Shown in pieces: positions 24,722 to 31,830 of a stretch of DNA of 39,786 nucleotides. Position 1 is the first letter of the stretch; each line of letters begins with the position of its first letter. The notes beneath the pieces were generated by a model. It had not been told where the DNA came from and did not search any database. It saw only the letters and a list, made by a program, of their open reading frames with translations. The stretch is from Patescibacteria group bacterium. Its GTDB lineage: Bacteria > Patescibacteriota > Minisyncoccia > Phycocordibacterales > Phycocordibacteraceae. The position numbers were made by a program, and so were the translations under genes. The stretch spans positions 82,266 to 122,051 of the forward strand of contig SCTS01000007.1 of assembly GCA_004322365.1 (NCBI GenBank). The letters run 5' to 3'.

Positions 24722-25666
24722 TTAACGAATTGAGCTACAACCAGATTGTGTGCTTAATGGTTGCCCGCAGTTACAAGGAAAGTTACTTGTTATTGTTAGT
24801 GTCGGATTTTGATTCATGAAAGTCGTAAGAGATGCATCACACTGAGAAGAGTTACTGAATGGGCCAGCCTGTCTCGTAATTCTTGCCCCAGTACCATTAG
24901 GAGGTTGTAAAAAGTCACCTCGCCAGCCGTACTGCACAGTTGTTGGTGATGCAGGCTGAGCTCCTCCTGGAGTAGGAGTAGCAGGTGCTGATGGACTTCC
25001 TGCTGGTGTTGCAGGTGAAGTAGGAGGAGTTGCGGAAGCGGGACAGCGTTGCACAGCGTCACCCGTTGTGCACTCGCCCCCAGTTGGTGTTAAGAATGCA
25101 TTATCAAGCCAACATGTTAGGGTACACCCAGCGCTCAATGTTCCATCGTACGCTCGCAATTCAGTTCCGCTCGGCAAAGCGCTTGGGTTAAGGGCACCAG
25201 TGGCTCCTGTTGCTCCGGTACTACCAGGAGGGGGTGTTGCTCTGCTCGAACTGCTTCCCCCTAAACCGCGTATGTTGTCATTGAGCGATTTTATATTGAG
25301 TATTTGGGGGTTGATGACGTTGAGCAGGATATACGATAATAAAAGTAAAACCAATCCTATGGCCGCTCCTTGGAGTCCTTCAATTGCGGCTTTTTTTGTC
25401 CCGATAGCATCGGATGTCATGTAGCGGATACCATCAAAGGTAATCATGACGACCCCAAGAATCGTGGCGACAGCAATGGTAAGTACGAATATTCCATTTA
25501 AGTAATCAGTGAGCGATGTTTCAGCCCCAACAGCGCCCCCAGTAGGGAGAGGTACCGATACAATTGGTTGAAATTGAAACTGAGGTGGAGCTTCAGCATG
25601 GGCCGGAGTTGCCACCACGAAGAGTGAAATGAGAATGAGCGAAAAGATGAAAAGTGTGCGTGGCAT
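24722..25666 (-). CDS. VirB2-like type IV secretion pilin with long C-terminal tail
   Basis: A signal peptide (cleavage after AHA, about residue 24) is followed by the two-helix pilin core, TDYLNGIFVLTIAVATILGV and AIGLVLLLLSYILLNVINP, with the intervening IRYMTSDAIGTKKAAIEG typical of the T4SS_pilin family of Patescibacteria. The remaining 170 residues are unusual for a pilin: Gly/Ala/Pro/Ser/Thr-rich linkers and a Cys-rich end (CTLTCWLDN, ECTTGDAVQRC, NFPCNCGQ) that may form a disulfide-bonded surface domain. It lies between the PKD-like and propeller-like genes. Confidence 0.85.
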   Translation of the reverse strand: MPRTLFIFSLILISLFVVATPAHAEAPPQFQFQPIVSVPLPTGGAVGAETSLTDYLNGIFVLTIAVATILGVVMITFDGIRYMTSDAIGTKKAAIEGLQGAAIGLVLLLLSYILLNVINPQILNIKSLNDNIRGLGGSSSSRATPPPGSTGATGATGALNPSALPSGTELRAYDGTLSAGCTLTCWLDNAFLTPTGGECTTGDAVQRCPASATPPTSPATPAGSPSAPATPTPGGAQPASPTTVQYGWRGDFLQPPNGTGARITRQAGPFSNSSQCDASLTTFMNQNPTLTITSNFPCNCGQPLSTQSGCSSIR

Positions 25667-25671
25667 GGTAA

Positions 25672-26640
25672 TTAAAATGTGAGTTGAAATGTAGTATCTC
25701 CGCGCTCTAAGAATTTTTTCATATTTTCAAATGAGACACTCACCGTATGTGTTCCTTTACCACCTCCAACCTTCCTAAATGTAGCATTACGAGGCCGTGC
25801 AGGGTCAACTGCAAATGGAGAGGTGTCGAGGTTCCATGTATAGGACACATCATTCATATTGCTCACAAAGAGCGGGTACGCAACGAATGATACCTCCTCG
25901 TTAATAAATGGGAATAGTCCCGCCTCGGCTTTATTGAAGCGCACGCCAAGAAGTGGTGCGTCCTCATAAATAATAAGAGATGGTGTTTGTGGTTGGATGA
26001 GAACTGAATTTTCTGCGACTACTGTTCCGCTTTTGTTGCTCACAAGAACAGAAACAGTAAAAGCAGAACCAAAGCGCGGAGGAGTTACTGCGATGCTTGA
26101 TTTCCCGTAGCCTGATTGTTTTTGTAAAGTAACCCCACCCATTTTCCATGAATAGATAAGAGATTCAGGTTCAGCCTCAATACCGTTTATAGGAAGATGA
26201 GGGATAGCAATAACCGTAACTATACTTTGTGCGGTAGGAAGTGGGCGCCCAATATACAAAGGAGGTGTGTAGGTATCCCCTTCCCATATAATATCTACCG
26301 ACGCTGGTCGAATGATGGTCACGGCATCGCCTCTAGCAACATCATTTTCAATAGCGATAACGCGTATGGTTTCAGCCGTTCCTTCTCCTCTTGCCGTGAT
26401 AGAAATTGATTTGTGCCCGATGCCCTGATCAACCATTCTGTCGTTTACTAACCACATGTACGCCGTTGTACCCACCTCTTCCTGCGGGTCGGAGACCGTT
26501 AGTGTTACTTGATTGCCTGCGCGTGGGTGCTCGGGGCTTACCCCTATTTCTAGAGGTGAGCCAAAGCTTGGTAGCATAGCCGCTGAAGCAAAAATGGGCG
26601 CTAAGGTTAATAGAGAAAGCACGAGTATTCCACGGAGCAT
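25672..26640 (-). CDS. Exported PKD/Ig-like beta-sandwich protein
   Basis: A signal peptide (MLRGILVLSLLTLAPIFASA) precedes about 300 residues of beta-sandwich character. PEHPRAGNQVTLTVSDP and YMWLVNDRMVD resemble PKD-type domains, repeated around SLIYSWKMGGVTL and VSYTWNLDTSPF, so about three domains are likely. A conserved companion of the pilin in such loci; the function is unknown and a structural extracellular role is inferred. A TATAAT box ending 7 nt before its ATG makes it the head of a three-gene operon with the pilin and propeller genes. Confidence 0.75.
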   Translation of the reverse strand: MLRGILVLSLLTLAPIFASAAMLPSFGSPLEIGVSPEHPRAGNQVTLTVSDPQEEVGTTAYMWLVNDRMVDQGIGHKSISITARGEGTAETIRVIAIENDVARGDAVTIIRPASVDIIWEGDTYTPPLYIGRPLPTAQSIVTVIAIPHLPINGIEAEPESLIYSWKMGGVTLQKQSGYGKSSIAVTPPRFGSAFTVSVLVSNKSGTVVAENSVLIQPQTPSLIIYEDAPLLGVRFNKAEAGLFPFINEEVSFVAYPLFVSNMNDVSYTWNLDTSPFAVDPARPRNATFRKVGGGKGTHTVSVSFENMKKFLERGDTTFQLTF

Positions 26641-26647
26641 AGTTCTT

Positions 26648-26653
26648 ATTATA
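26648..26653 (-). promoter_or_regulatory. -10 box TATAAT of the pilin operon, leaderless
   Basis: On the minus strand TATAAT ends 7 nt before the ATG at 26640. The expected -35 region falls in the CTTTCAG tandem array immediately upstream. Confidence 0.6.
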
Positions 26654-26666
26654 AGGGACGGGGAAG

Positions 26667-26694
26667 CTTTCAGCTTTCAGCTTTCAGCTTTCAG
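26667..26694. repeat. Four exact tandem copies of CTTTCAG
   Basis: A perfect 4 x 7 bp array just upstream of the pilin operon promoter. It is the least degenerate member of the heptad family seen here, so copy number may vary by slippage. Confidence 0.9.
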
Positions 26695-26873
26695 GGGGAC
26701 ATTGTCAGAGGGTAAGGTTGGCCTCCGGTCTCTAGCCTTTAGGCGACACCTCTGATGCTTCATCACCCTGTCGAGGGTTCGGATCCGGAGAGATCACAGG
26801 AAGCGGAGCTAGGAGTTAGGGGGGTTGGAAGTTAGAAGCTGAAACCCGACAGCTAGAAGTTTGAAGCCAAAAG
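26695..26873. other. Gene-free stretch with hairpin and a further heptad array
   Basis: TCAGAGG (26705-26711) pairs with CCTCTGA (26749-26755) around a GC-rich inner part. From about 26805 to 26872 the sequence again shows 7-bp periodicity (units such as AAGTTAG, AAGCTGA, CAGCTAG). I see no ORF. Confidence 0.5.
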
Positions 26874-28685
26874 CTATTCCGATGCTTCCCTCTTTTGTTG
26901 GGCTATTGCAAGAAGTTGAGATGGGTCTGAAGTAATTATTTGGTCTTCAGTGTAGGATGCAATTATTTTTATGGCGACATGTTTGAGCCCCGCGAAGAAA
27001 ATTCCCTCACCCACATCAGATTCAAGCAGAAGATATTTTTCCTCCTCCGTGAGGTTGAATGTTTTTTGTACGGCATCTATGGATGTTGGTGACTGCTTCA
27101 AAAGAATTTGGATTGATGAGTTAGTGAGCATTGGCAGTCCGTAGGGTGACTTTAGGAAGTCCTCAACATCTTGAGTGATGGTAGCGAGACCAAGATAGTA
27201 TTTTCTTCCGCGCTTTGCCATTCCGTAAAGGAATGCAGCGGTATCTTCTGATTTCATCATCCACCATGCCTCATCAATAACAAGAAGTCGTTTGCGCAAA
27301 TCTTTTCTCACCGCATTCCAAATGAAGTGCGTAATGATATACATCGCAATTGTCTTCAACTCATCTTCCATGTTTCGAACTGAGAACGCGACGAACTTTT
27401 TGTTGATGTCGACATTGGTTGGTCGGTTGATAAAGCCAGACCATGTGCCCTTGGTGTATTTTGTAATTCTCTGAACTAAAGACTCGCTTCCTTCCATACC
27501 GGCAAGCACTAGCTCGAAGTCAGAAAGAAGTGGTGGTTCCATGTTGGTGAAATCGTTCGCACCAGTGATGTCTTTGAGTGCGTATGTTTCCGTAATGGCG
27601 CGGTCAATAATCGCATCCTCTTCAGGAGTGAGCCCCCCAAGCATTAAGCGAAATAGTCCCACAAGGTTGATGATGTTTGAGCGGAGAATATCAGCTGGCG
27701 ACTCGTCTTCACGAGCTACTGGCAAGTCGAAAGGATTGATGCGGTTTTCTGATGAGAGTGAAATATTGAAAAATCTTCCACCTACAGCATTTGCAAGATA
27801 TTCGTATTCACTCTCAGGGTCGATGACGATAACCTCTGTGTCGAACATCAGCGTTCGCAAGATTTCAAGTTTTGTACCATATGATTTTCCTGAACCCGAT
27901 TTTGCAAAGGTGACTGAGTTGTAGTTTTCAAGAGAAAATCGATCAAAGAGAATTAATGACGAGTTGTGTCTGTTTATACCGTAGAGAATTCCTTTGTCGC
28001 TCGTAAGGTCGAAGGATATAAATGGGAAGAAGCTTGAGAGTGGAGCAGAATTCATTTTCGAGTTCACCGCTAACTGGTCATCCCCTATTGGTATGACACT
28101 CTTGAATCCTTGTTCTTGCTGGAATAGCGCAGGCTTTATGTAAACGAGTTTTGAGTCAAGGATTGAGCGCATCTCTGCTTCGGTTTTGTCCAATTCTTCT
28201 TGATCTGTGCCGTAAATTGAGATATAGAGACCTACATCAAATACTCGCTCTTGCGCCTGCTGGAGTTGATTTCTAAGTTGCTCAATGTCTTGGTAGGCCG
28301 TGTCGAGCATAGGGTCTCGTACCATGCCTTTTTCTTGACGGGTCATGATTTGGCTCTGCACCTCGGCAACTTTTTTCTGAAACTTGCGGAGAATTGCTGC
28401 TGTGTCTACAGGATGAATGAATATGGAAATATCAAGCACGCGGTCACGGTTAATAATTGGAGCAAACCAAGTGCCTGACAGAAAGCGCGGATATGAAATT
28501 ACATAGAAGGTGCGCACCAGCTTATCGCCCAAGTTCATTTCACGCGGAGTAATCTTTAACGCTGATGGAGCGATGATGTCTGCAAAATCGAGTTTTGCTG
28601 CTTCATAAATATCCTTAGGTAAAAAAGGAGTCAGCGTCTCCTTCTTTTTTCCAGCGTTACCTAAAAATGTATCGAAGATTCCCAT
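26874..28685 (-). CDS. VirB4-family secretion ATPase
   Basis: This is the energising ATPase of type IV secretion machines. The 603-residue protein has a Walker A at about 261-268 (AKSGSGKS, with A in place of the first G), Walker B LLVIDEAWW, and the downstream motif ATITQDVEDFLKS, all standard for VirB4/TraC. The first 240 residues include a coiled-coil segment (VRDPMLDTAYQDIEQLRNQL). The extreme N-terminal VirB4 part is encoded separately by the preceding gene, with 2 nt between them. Confidence 0.93.
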   Translation of the reverse strand: MGIFDTFLGNAGKKKETLTPFLPKDIYEAAKLDFADIIAPSALKITPREMNLGDKLVRTFYVISYPRFLSGTWFAPIINRDRVLDISIFIHPVDTAAILRKFQKKVAEVQSQIMTRQEKGMVRDPMLDTAYQDIEQLRNQLQQAQERVFDVGLYISIYGTDQEELDKTEAEMRSILDSKLVYIKPALFQQEQGFKSVIPIGDDQLAVNSKMNSAPLSSFFPFISFDLTSDKGILYGINRHNSSLILFDRFSLENYNSVTFAKSGSGKSYGTKLEILRTLMFDTEVIVIDPESEYEYLANAVGGRFFNISLSSENRINPFDLPVAREDESPADILRSNIINLVGLFRLMLGGLTPEEDAIIDRAITETYALKDITGANDFTNMEPPLLSDFELVLAGMEGSESLVQRITKYTKGTWSGFINRPTNVDINKKFVAFSVRNMEDELKTIAMYIITHFIWNAVRKDLRKRLLVIDEAWWMMKSEDTAAFLYGMAKRGRKYYLGLATITQDVEDFLKSPYGLPMLTNSSIQILLKQSPTSIDAVQKTFNLTEEEKYLLLESDVGEGIFFAGLKHVAIKIIASYTEDQIITSDPSQLLAIAQQKREASE

Positions 28686-28687
28686 GG

Positions 28688-29359
28688 TTATATAAGTGGC
28701 GCGTTAGCCTGATCCATAACGATTGGTTTTTCCAACTCCCCAGGGTTGAACTCTTTGTAGAGAAGCTCTATCACCTCTTCAGTACCAAGAGGAACGGTTC
28801 GTACCCCTGTGCGTGCCAACCCTTGTTCCACCACCCCCATTCTCTGCTCCAACTGTGTACGGTGTTCCTCAAAACCAATAGCATTCTCATCTCTCGATGA
28901 CAGATTTGTCTTCCCAAACACTTTATTTTGCACTGCTTTTTTTATATCAAGAGCTGGTGGAGAGTATGGAACAACAATAAAGAAATGTTTACTCATAATG
29001 TTCGCTCTCTCAATGAATGTTTTGATGAACTCTATATATTCGCGCACCTGTATTTTCATCAACTCCTCCGTCTGTGCCTTTAGTCGTTCTTCCAGAAGTG
29101 CTATGTAGGGTCTGATATCGAGTTTTCGCGATTGTATGAAAAACTGAACACTGAAATCAAGCGAATTCATAAAGCTCTGAAATTGCGAGAGTATGGCGTT
29201 TTGCTCGTCCTCTGACTTCAGTGCAAAGTTAATACTTGAAGCAAGCATGACCCCGACGAGTGTGCCATTTTTCATTACCATCACACCGCCACGAACTTCC
29301 TTCACTGGAACGAAGTCCTGAGCCGCTTTTGTTTTTGTTGTTTTTTGGTCGCCAGACAT
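28688..29359 (-). CDS. VirB4 N-terminal (TraC-like) module as a separate protein
   Basis: The 223-residue protein reads like the start of Gram-positive-type VirB4/TraC: DFVPVKEVRGGVMVMKNGTL, INFALKSEDEQNAILSQFQS, then RKLDIRPYIALLEERL and HFFIVVPYSP. It lacks any ATPase motif. Since the next gene supplies the ATPase, the two most likely assemble into one functional VirB4. A split by a nonsense change is unlikely because each half has clean ends. The upstream gene is the S23-type protein, with heptad repeats between them. Confidence 0.82.
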   Translation of the reverse strand: MSGDQKTTKTKAAQDFVPVKEVRGGVMVMKNGTLVGVMLASSINFALKSEDEQNAILSQFQSFMNSLDFSVQFFIQSRKLDIRPYIALLEERLKAQTEELMKIQVREYIEFIKTFIERANIMSKHFFIVVPYSPPALDIKKAVQNKVFGKTNLSSRDENAIGFEEHRTQLEQRMGVVEQGLARTGVRTVPLGTEEVIELLYKEFNPGELEKPIVMDQANAPLI

Positions 29360-29369
29360 ATTGTTGGGA

Positions 29370-29405
29370 GGGTTCTAGCTTCTAGGTGCTAGGTTTTAGC
29401 TTTAA
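29370..29405. repeat. Heptad array, left bracket of the S23-type gene
   Basis: Units run GGTTCTA, GCTTCTA, GGTGCTA, GGTTTTA. CTAGGTTTTAG at 29389-29399 is the exact inverse of 29785-29795 on the other side of the gene. The array supplies the stop codon of the S23-type gene. Confidence 0.85.
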
Positions 29406-29769
29406 GACTCGCAATGATAGCAACGAGCATCTTCGAAACTTCCTGTAGCGCCGCTACTATTTCATTATAGTCGACTTTTTCTCCGTACTCTAAGCGTTTT
29501 GCTATTTCAAGCTGTGTTTCTAGTTCAGATACAGAACCTAAAGCAATGTGCAGGAATTGGGCGAAGTCTTTTCTGGTACTTCTCGATCTGCCCTCCGCTA
29601 TGTTGGAAGAAATTGAAACCGCCGCTCGTCTCATTTGATTAATGAGACCGAATTTCTCTTCAGACGGAAACTTAGAAGTAAGTTTGTAAATTATAATCGC
29701 TAAATCTATCCCCTTCTGCCACACAATAAGGTCTTTATGAGAATAGATTTTAGTCTTATTTGTTTGCAT
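29389..29769 (-). CDS. Four-helix-bundle (S23/IVS-type) protein
   Basis: The 126-residue protein matches the 'four helix bundle protein' family first seen in 23S rRNA intervening sequences: IYSHKDLIVWQKGIDLAI, FPSEEKFGLINQMRRAAVSI, SNIAEGRSR and FLHIALGSVSELETQL. The function is unknown. Here it is inside the secretion operon rather than in rRNA. I start it at the ATG at 29769; a GTG at 29784 lies in the repeat. Inverted heptad arrays bracket it exactly, and its TAG stop is part of the left array. Confidence 0.88.
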   Translation of the reverse strand: MQTNKTKIYSHKDLIVWQKGIDLAIIIYKLTSKFPSEEKFGLINQMRRAAVSISSNIAEGRSRSTRKDFAQFLHIALGSVSELETQLEIAKRLEYGEKVDYNEIVAALQEVSKMLVAIIASLKAKT

Positions 29770-29808
29770 TTTAAAAGCTGGCACCTAAAACCTAGTCCCT
29801 AGCACCTT
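29770..29808. repeat. Heptad array, right bracket of the S23-type gene
   Basis: It starts at the base after the S23-type start codon and runs to the PrgI stop. The units are in the opposite orientation to the array at 29370-29405. Confidence 0.85.
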
Positions 29809-29809
29809 C

Positions 29810-30247
29810 TTATCTCTGTTTCTTGTCCGAATACATACTCTCTTTTATGTCCAAGCTCCACGCTAAGTCTTTAATCTTGTTTGAAGTGGCCGAAGGTGCG
29901 TATTTTGCCGGATCTTCAGCGGGTGTTTGCCCAGGAAGAGTAATTTCGTCAGGGAGGACAGTCTTTGATTGTTTCTTCTCCCAAATGTAGAGTTTTGTGC
30001 GAAAAAGGTATTGGAAGCCAGATTCAAGTGCATTTATGAGAGGGCGGTCGTTGATTTTGTAGAATGCGAGTGCAGCACCTAAAAGTGCAATTGGCCCACC
30101 AATAACTATTGCAAGCCAGTGCGGCATAACAAACCACAGCGCTACGAGGAATCCTCCTCCTCCGACGAGGTATATAAATTGTACGGCAGTTAGAGGACCG
30201 AAAATTTTGTCTTCAACTTCAACGAACTGAGGAACTTGGAATTGCAT
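29810..30247 (-). CDS. PrgI/VirB3-like membrane protein
   Basis: The 145-residue protein begins MQFQVPQFVEVEDKIFGPLT, the hallmark of PrgI-family proteins. Two TM helices (about 22-39 and 43-61) and a cytosolic segment (YKINDRPLINALESGFQYLF) follow. PrgI corresponds to VirB3 and partners VirB4 at the inner membrane, which agrees with the nearby VirB4 genes. The polar C-terminal 45 residues (PDEITLPGQTPAEDPAKYAP) are a typical disordered tail in this lineage. Confidence 0.88.
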   Translation of the reverse strand: MQFQVPQFVEVEDKIFGPLTAVQFIYLVGGGGFLVALWFVMPHWLAIVIGGPIALLGAALAFYKINDRPLINALESGFQYLFRTKLYIWEKKQSKTVLPDEITLPGQTPAEDPAKYAPSATSNKIKDLAWSLDIKESMYSDKKQR

Positions 30248-30256
30248 ACTAGTAAG

Positions 30257-30295
30257 GGTATAGCGTTTAGTGGTTAGCGTCTAGGGTTTTAAGGA
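30257..30295. repeat. Heptad array, left bracket of the P1 region
   Basis: Units of the type TAGCGTT, TAGTGGT, TAGCGTC, TAGGGTT. TAGCGTTTAG at 30261-30270 is exactly inverted at 31014-31023. Confidence 0.75.
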
Positions 30296-30325
30296 GAATA
30301 AAAAACTTCCTTAATTTAATGTATG

Positions 30326-30348
30326 TGTGGGATTTCGTAAATCCCACA
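30326..30348. repeat. CGT-loop hairpin, copy 1
   Basis: TGTGGGATTT and its exact complement enclose CGT. It shares its layout with hairpins at 31172-31196 and 31808-31828. TTCCTTAATTTA lies just upstream, as at copy 2. Confidence 0.8.
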
Positions 30349-30403
30349 TGCATGCGTCAAGAGTCCCCTATTTGAATTGTTTCTATATATGGAAATTTTT
30401 ACC

Positions 30404-30437
30404 ATTCCTATATACCAGTTAACTGGTATATAGGAAT
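30404..30437. repeat. Perfect 34-bp palindrome
   Basis: The left arm is ATTCCTATATACCAGTT and the right arm its exact complement, with no loop and GTTAAC at the centre (30420/30421). No T-run follows. It lies 105 nt beyond the stop of P1. A further hairpin (ATGAAGCG/CGCTTCAT, 30482-30504) lies nearer the stop. Confidence 0.9.
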
Positions 30438-30541
30438 TAACGCTCTGCGGAGGTCCGACATTTGCACTCTCTACATATCCGATGAAGCGTCCTCACCGCT
30501 TCATTCTCGCGACCCGGTTGTTGTTATTAGTAAGTATGTCA

Positions 30542-30955
30542 TTAGAAGGTTATTCTGATGTGCGCCATTTCCCCACGTGAGATCCACCCACCCCCGTTGG
30601 GACCCTTTTCGCTACGTTCTCCAGGGAAGAGTGAAAACTTAAATCCGTTCTCAGTACAAAATTTTTTAATTTTTTTAAATGCTTGGAATTTCTCCATGTC
30701 CACTAATTCCAAATGTCCACTAAGGTTTTGATTAATATGTGTTCCTCCTCTGCTAGCTGCTTCTAGTATCTTTTGGTGTAGATTATGATAAAAGACCTCT
30801 AGTGAGTCTGCGATCTCAGGGTATTTTTTTTCCTGTACCTGCATACGTTCTTCTTCTTTTTCTTTCTCTTCTTTCTCAACACGAAGTCTTATTCTATGTT
30901 CCTCAATCATTCGCTGTAGCGACAAACCTTGTGGGGATTGGGAAGATTTTTCCAT
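30542..30955 (-). CDS. Unknown coiled-coil protein P1, paralogue of P2
   Basis: The 137-residue protein starts at the ATG at 30955, chosen because a TTGACA / TAGGGT promoter lies directly upstream. A reading from 30991 would run through that promoter. A charged coiled coil (RLRVEKEEKEKEEERMQVQE) leads to a folded part with FYHNLHQKILEAASRGGTHI, FQAFKKIKKFCTENGFKFSL and a short C-terminal beta end. P2 has the same layout and aligned residues. No family is recognised. Its place inside the secretion operon suggests an accessory or effector-like role, but this is only contextual. Confidence 0.7.
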   Translation of the reverse strand: MEKSSQSPQGLSLQRMIEEHRIRLRVEKEEKEKEEERMQVQEKKYPEIADSLEVFYHNLHQKILEAASRGGTHINQNLSGHLELVDMEKFQAFKKIKKFCTENGFKFSLFPGERSEKGPNGGGWISRGEMAHIRITF

Positions 30956-30963
30956 ACCCAAGC

Positions 30964-30991
30964 ACCCTACGCTGAATATTCTTTTTGTCAA
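30964..30991 (-). promoter_or_regulatory. Promoter of P1, leaderless
   Basis: TTGACA (30991 to 30986), a 16-nt spacer and TAGGGT (30969 to 30964) are followed by GCTTGGGT and the ATG. P2 has nearly the same sequence, so the promoter was duplicated with the gene. Confidence 0.75.
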
Positions 30992-31007
30992 ACAGCAATG
31001 ACAAACA

Positions 31008-31030
31008 CCATCCCTAAACGCTAAACCCCA
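31008..31030. repeat. Heptad array, right bracket of the P1 region
   Basis: CCCTAAA then CGCTAAA, inverted relative to the array at 30257-30295. Confidence 0.6.
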
Positions 31031-31083
31031 CCCTCCTACTTCACCCTACTGGTTCTCGGAGATCGCATACAGTCGTCTGAATG

Positions 31084-31117
31084 TAGCCAGTGACTTGATA
31101 TATCAAGTCACTGGCTA
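31084..31117. repeat. Perfect 34-bp palindrome
   Basis: The left arm is TAGCCAGTGACTTGATA and the right arm its exact complement, with the centre at 31100/31101 and no loop. The sequence is unrelated to the palindrome at 30404-30437 but equal in length and similarly placed downstream of a P-type gene. Confidence 0.9.
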
Positions 31118-31171
31118 GTCATATTTTTTAGGTTACTCTTCTTTCCTCTTCGGGTAGTTCCTTAATTTACT

Positions 31172-31196
31172 ACATGTGGGACCTACGAGGTCCCAC
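31172..31196. repeat. CGT-loop hairpin, copy 2 (inverted)
   Basis: ATGTGGGACCT and its exact complement enclose ACG (CGT on the minus strand). It lies about 50 nt past the P2 stop. Confidence 0.8.
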
Positions 31197-31247
31197 ATCA
31201 GCATCTCTTACTTCTGCAATCTGTTTTCTACTACGACGAGCGCGCCG

Positions 31248-31763
31248 TTAGAAAAGTATGCTGATAATGTGATTTGTAGGTGGGGTTCGCCATGACGGAA
31301 ATTCCCAGTCAAGATATTCTGTTCTAGAGTTGTCGGAATAGTGCAATTTTAGTCCATACTTGCTACAAAATGTTTTGAGGTCTTTAAATGCCTTCAGGTT
31401 CATCAGTGTATCTTTAGGTAAGTCCCATATGGAAACCTCGGCCATAACTGAATGGTGGCCTTTTTCGGTAGCCTCTAATATATTTTCATATGCGCTTGCT
31501 AAGAAATCTTCTAAGGTGTTAGAGGCGTTTAAACATGCTTCTGCTACTCGACGTTGTTCCTCCTCTTCCTTCTTGCGCTTTTCCTTCCGGTTTTCTTCAT
31601 CTCTTCCCGCACCCCTCGCATCTCTTGTTTTGTCGTAAATGGTTCTACGTTCGCTTATCATTTCTCGTAGCGACCCATCAGGTGGAGATTCATTCCATTC
31701 CGTATTTTTTTGTCCCGAAGCTTTTCTTCCCCAGAACTCGTCCCAAAATGATACTTTTTCCAT
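31248..31763 (-). CDS. Unknown coiled-coil protein P2, paralogue of P1
   Basis: The 171-residue protein starts at the ATG at 31763, 8 nt after a TAGAGT -10 box. The N-terminal third differs from P1 (WDEFWGRKASGQKNTEW). A charged coiled coil (EENRKEKRKKEEEEQRR) is followed by FLASAYENILEATEKGHHSV, LMNLKAFKDLKTFCSKYGLK and a beta-like C-terminus, which align with P1. The paralogues are clearly diverged, so the duplication is not recent, yet the promoter and the first codons (MEK) are still alike. No known family is recognised. Confidence 0.7.
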   Translation of the reverse strand: MEKVSFWDEFWGRKASGQKNTEWNESPPDGSLREMISERRTIYDKTRDARGAGRDEENRKEKRKKEEEEQRRVAEACLNASNTLEDFLASAYENILEATEKGHHSVMAEVSIWDLPKDTLMNLKAFKDLKTFCSKYGLKLHYSDNSRTEYLDWEFPSWRTPPTNHIISILF

Positions 31764-31771
31764 ACCCAAGC

Positions 31772-31799
31772 ACTCTACGTTGAGTGTTTGCTTTGTCAA
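31772..31799 (-). promoter_or_regulatory. Promoter of P2, leaderless
   Basis: TTGACA (31799 to 31794), a 16-nt spacer and TAGAGT (31777 to 31772) are followed by GCTTGGGT and the ATG. Confidence 0.75.
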
Positions 31800-31807
31800 A
31801 CAATAAT

Positions 31808-31828
31808 GTTGGGTTTCGTAAACCCAAC
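31808..31828. repeat. CGT-loop hairpin, copy 3
   Basis: GTTGGGTTT and its exact complement enclose CGT, between the stop of the 253-residue gene and the P2 promoter. It could terminate the upstream transcript. Confidence 0.8.
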
Positions 31829-31830
31829 GT

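Noticed and set aside
30956-30991. Twelve extra residues at the start of P1 (and likewise of P2 at 31764-31799)
   Set aside because: The similar peptides come from the conserved promoter DNA (TTGACA and -10 box), not from protein conservation.
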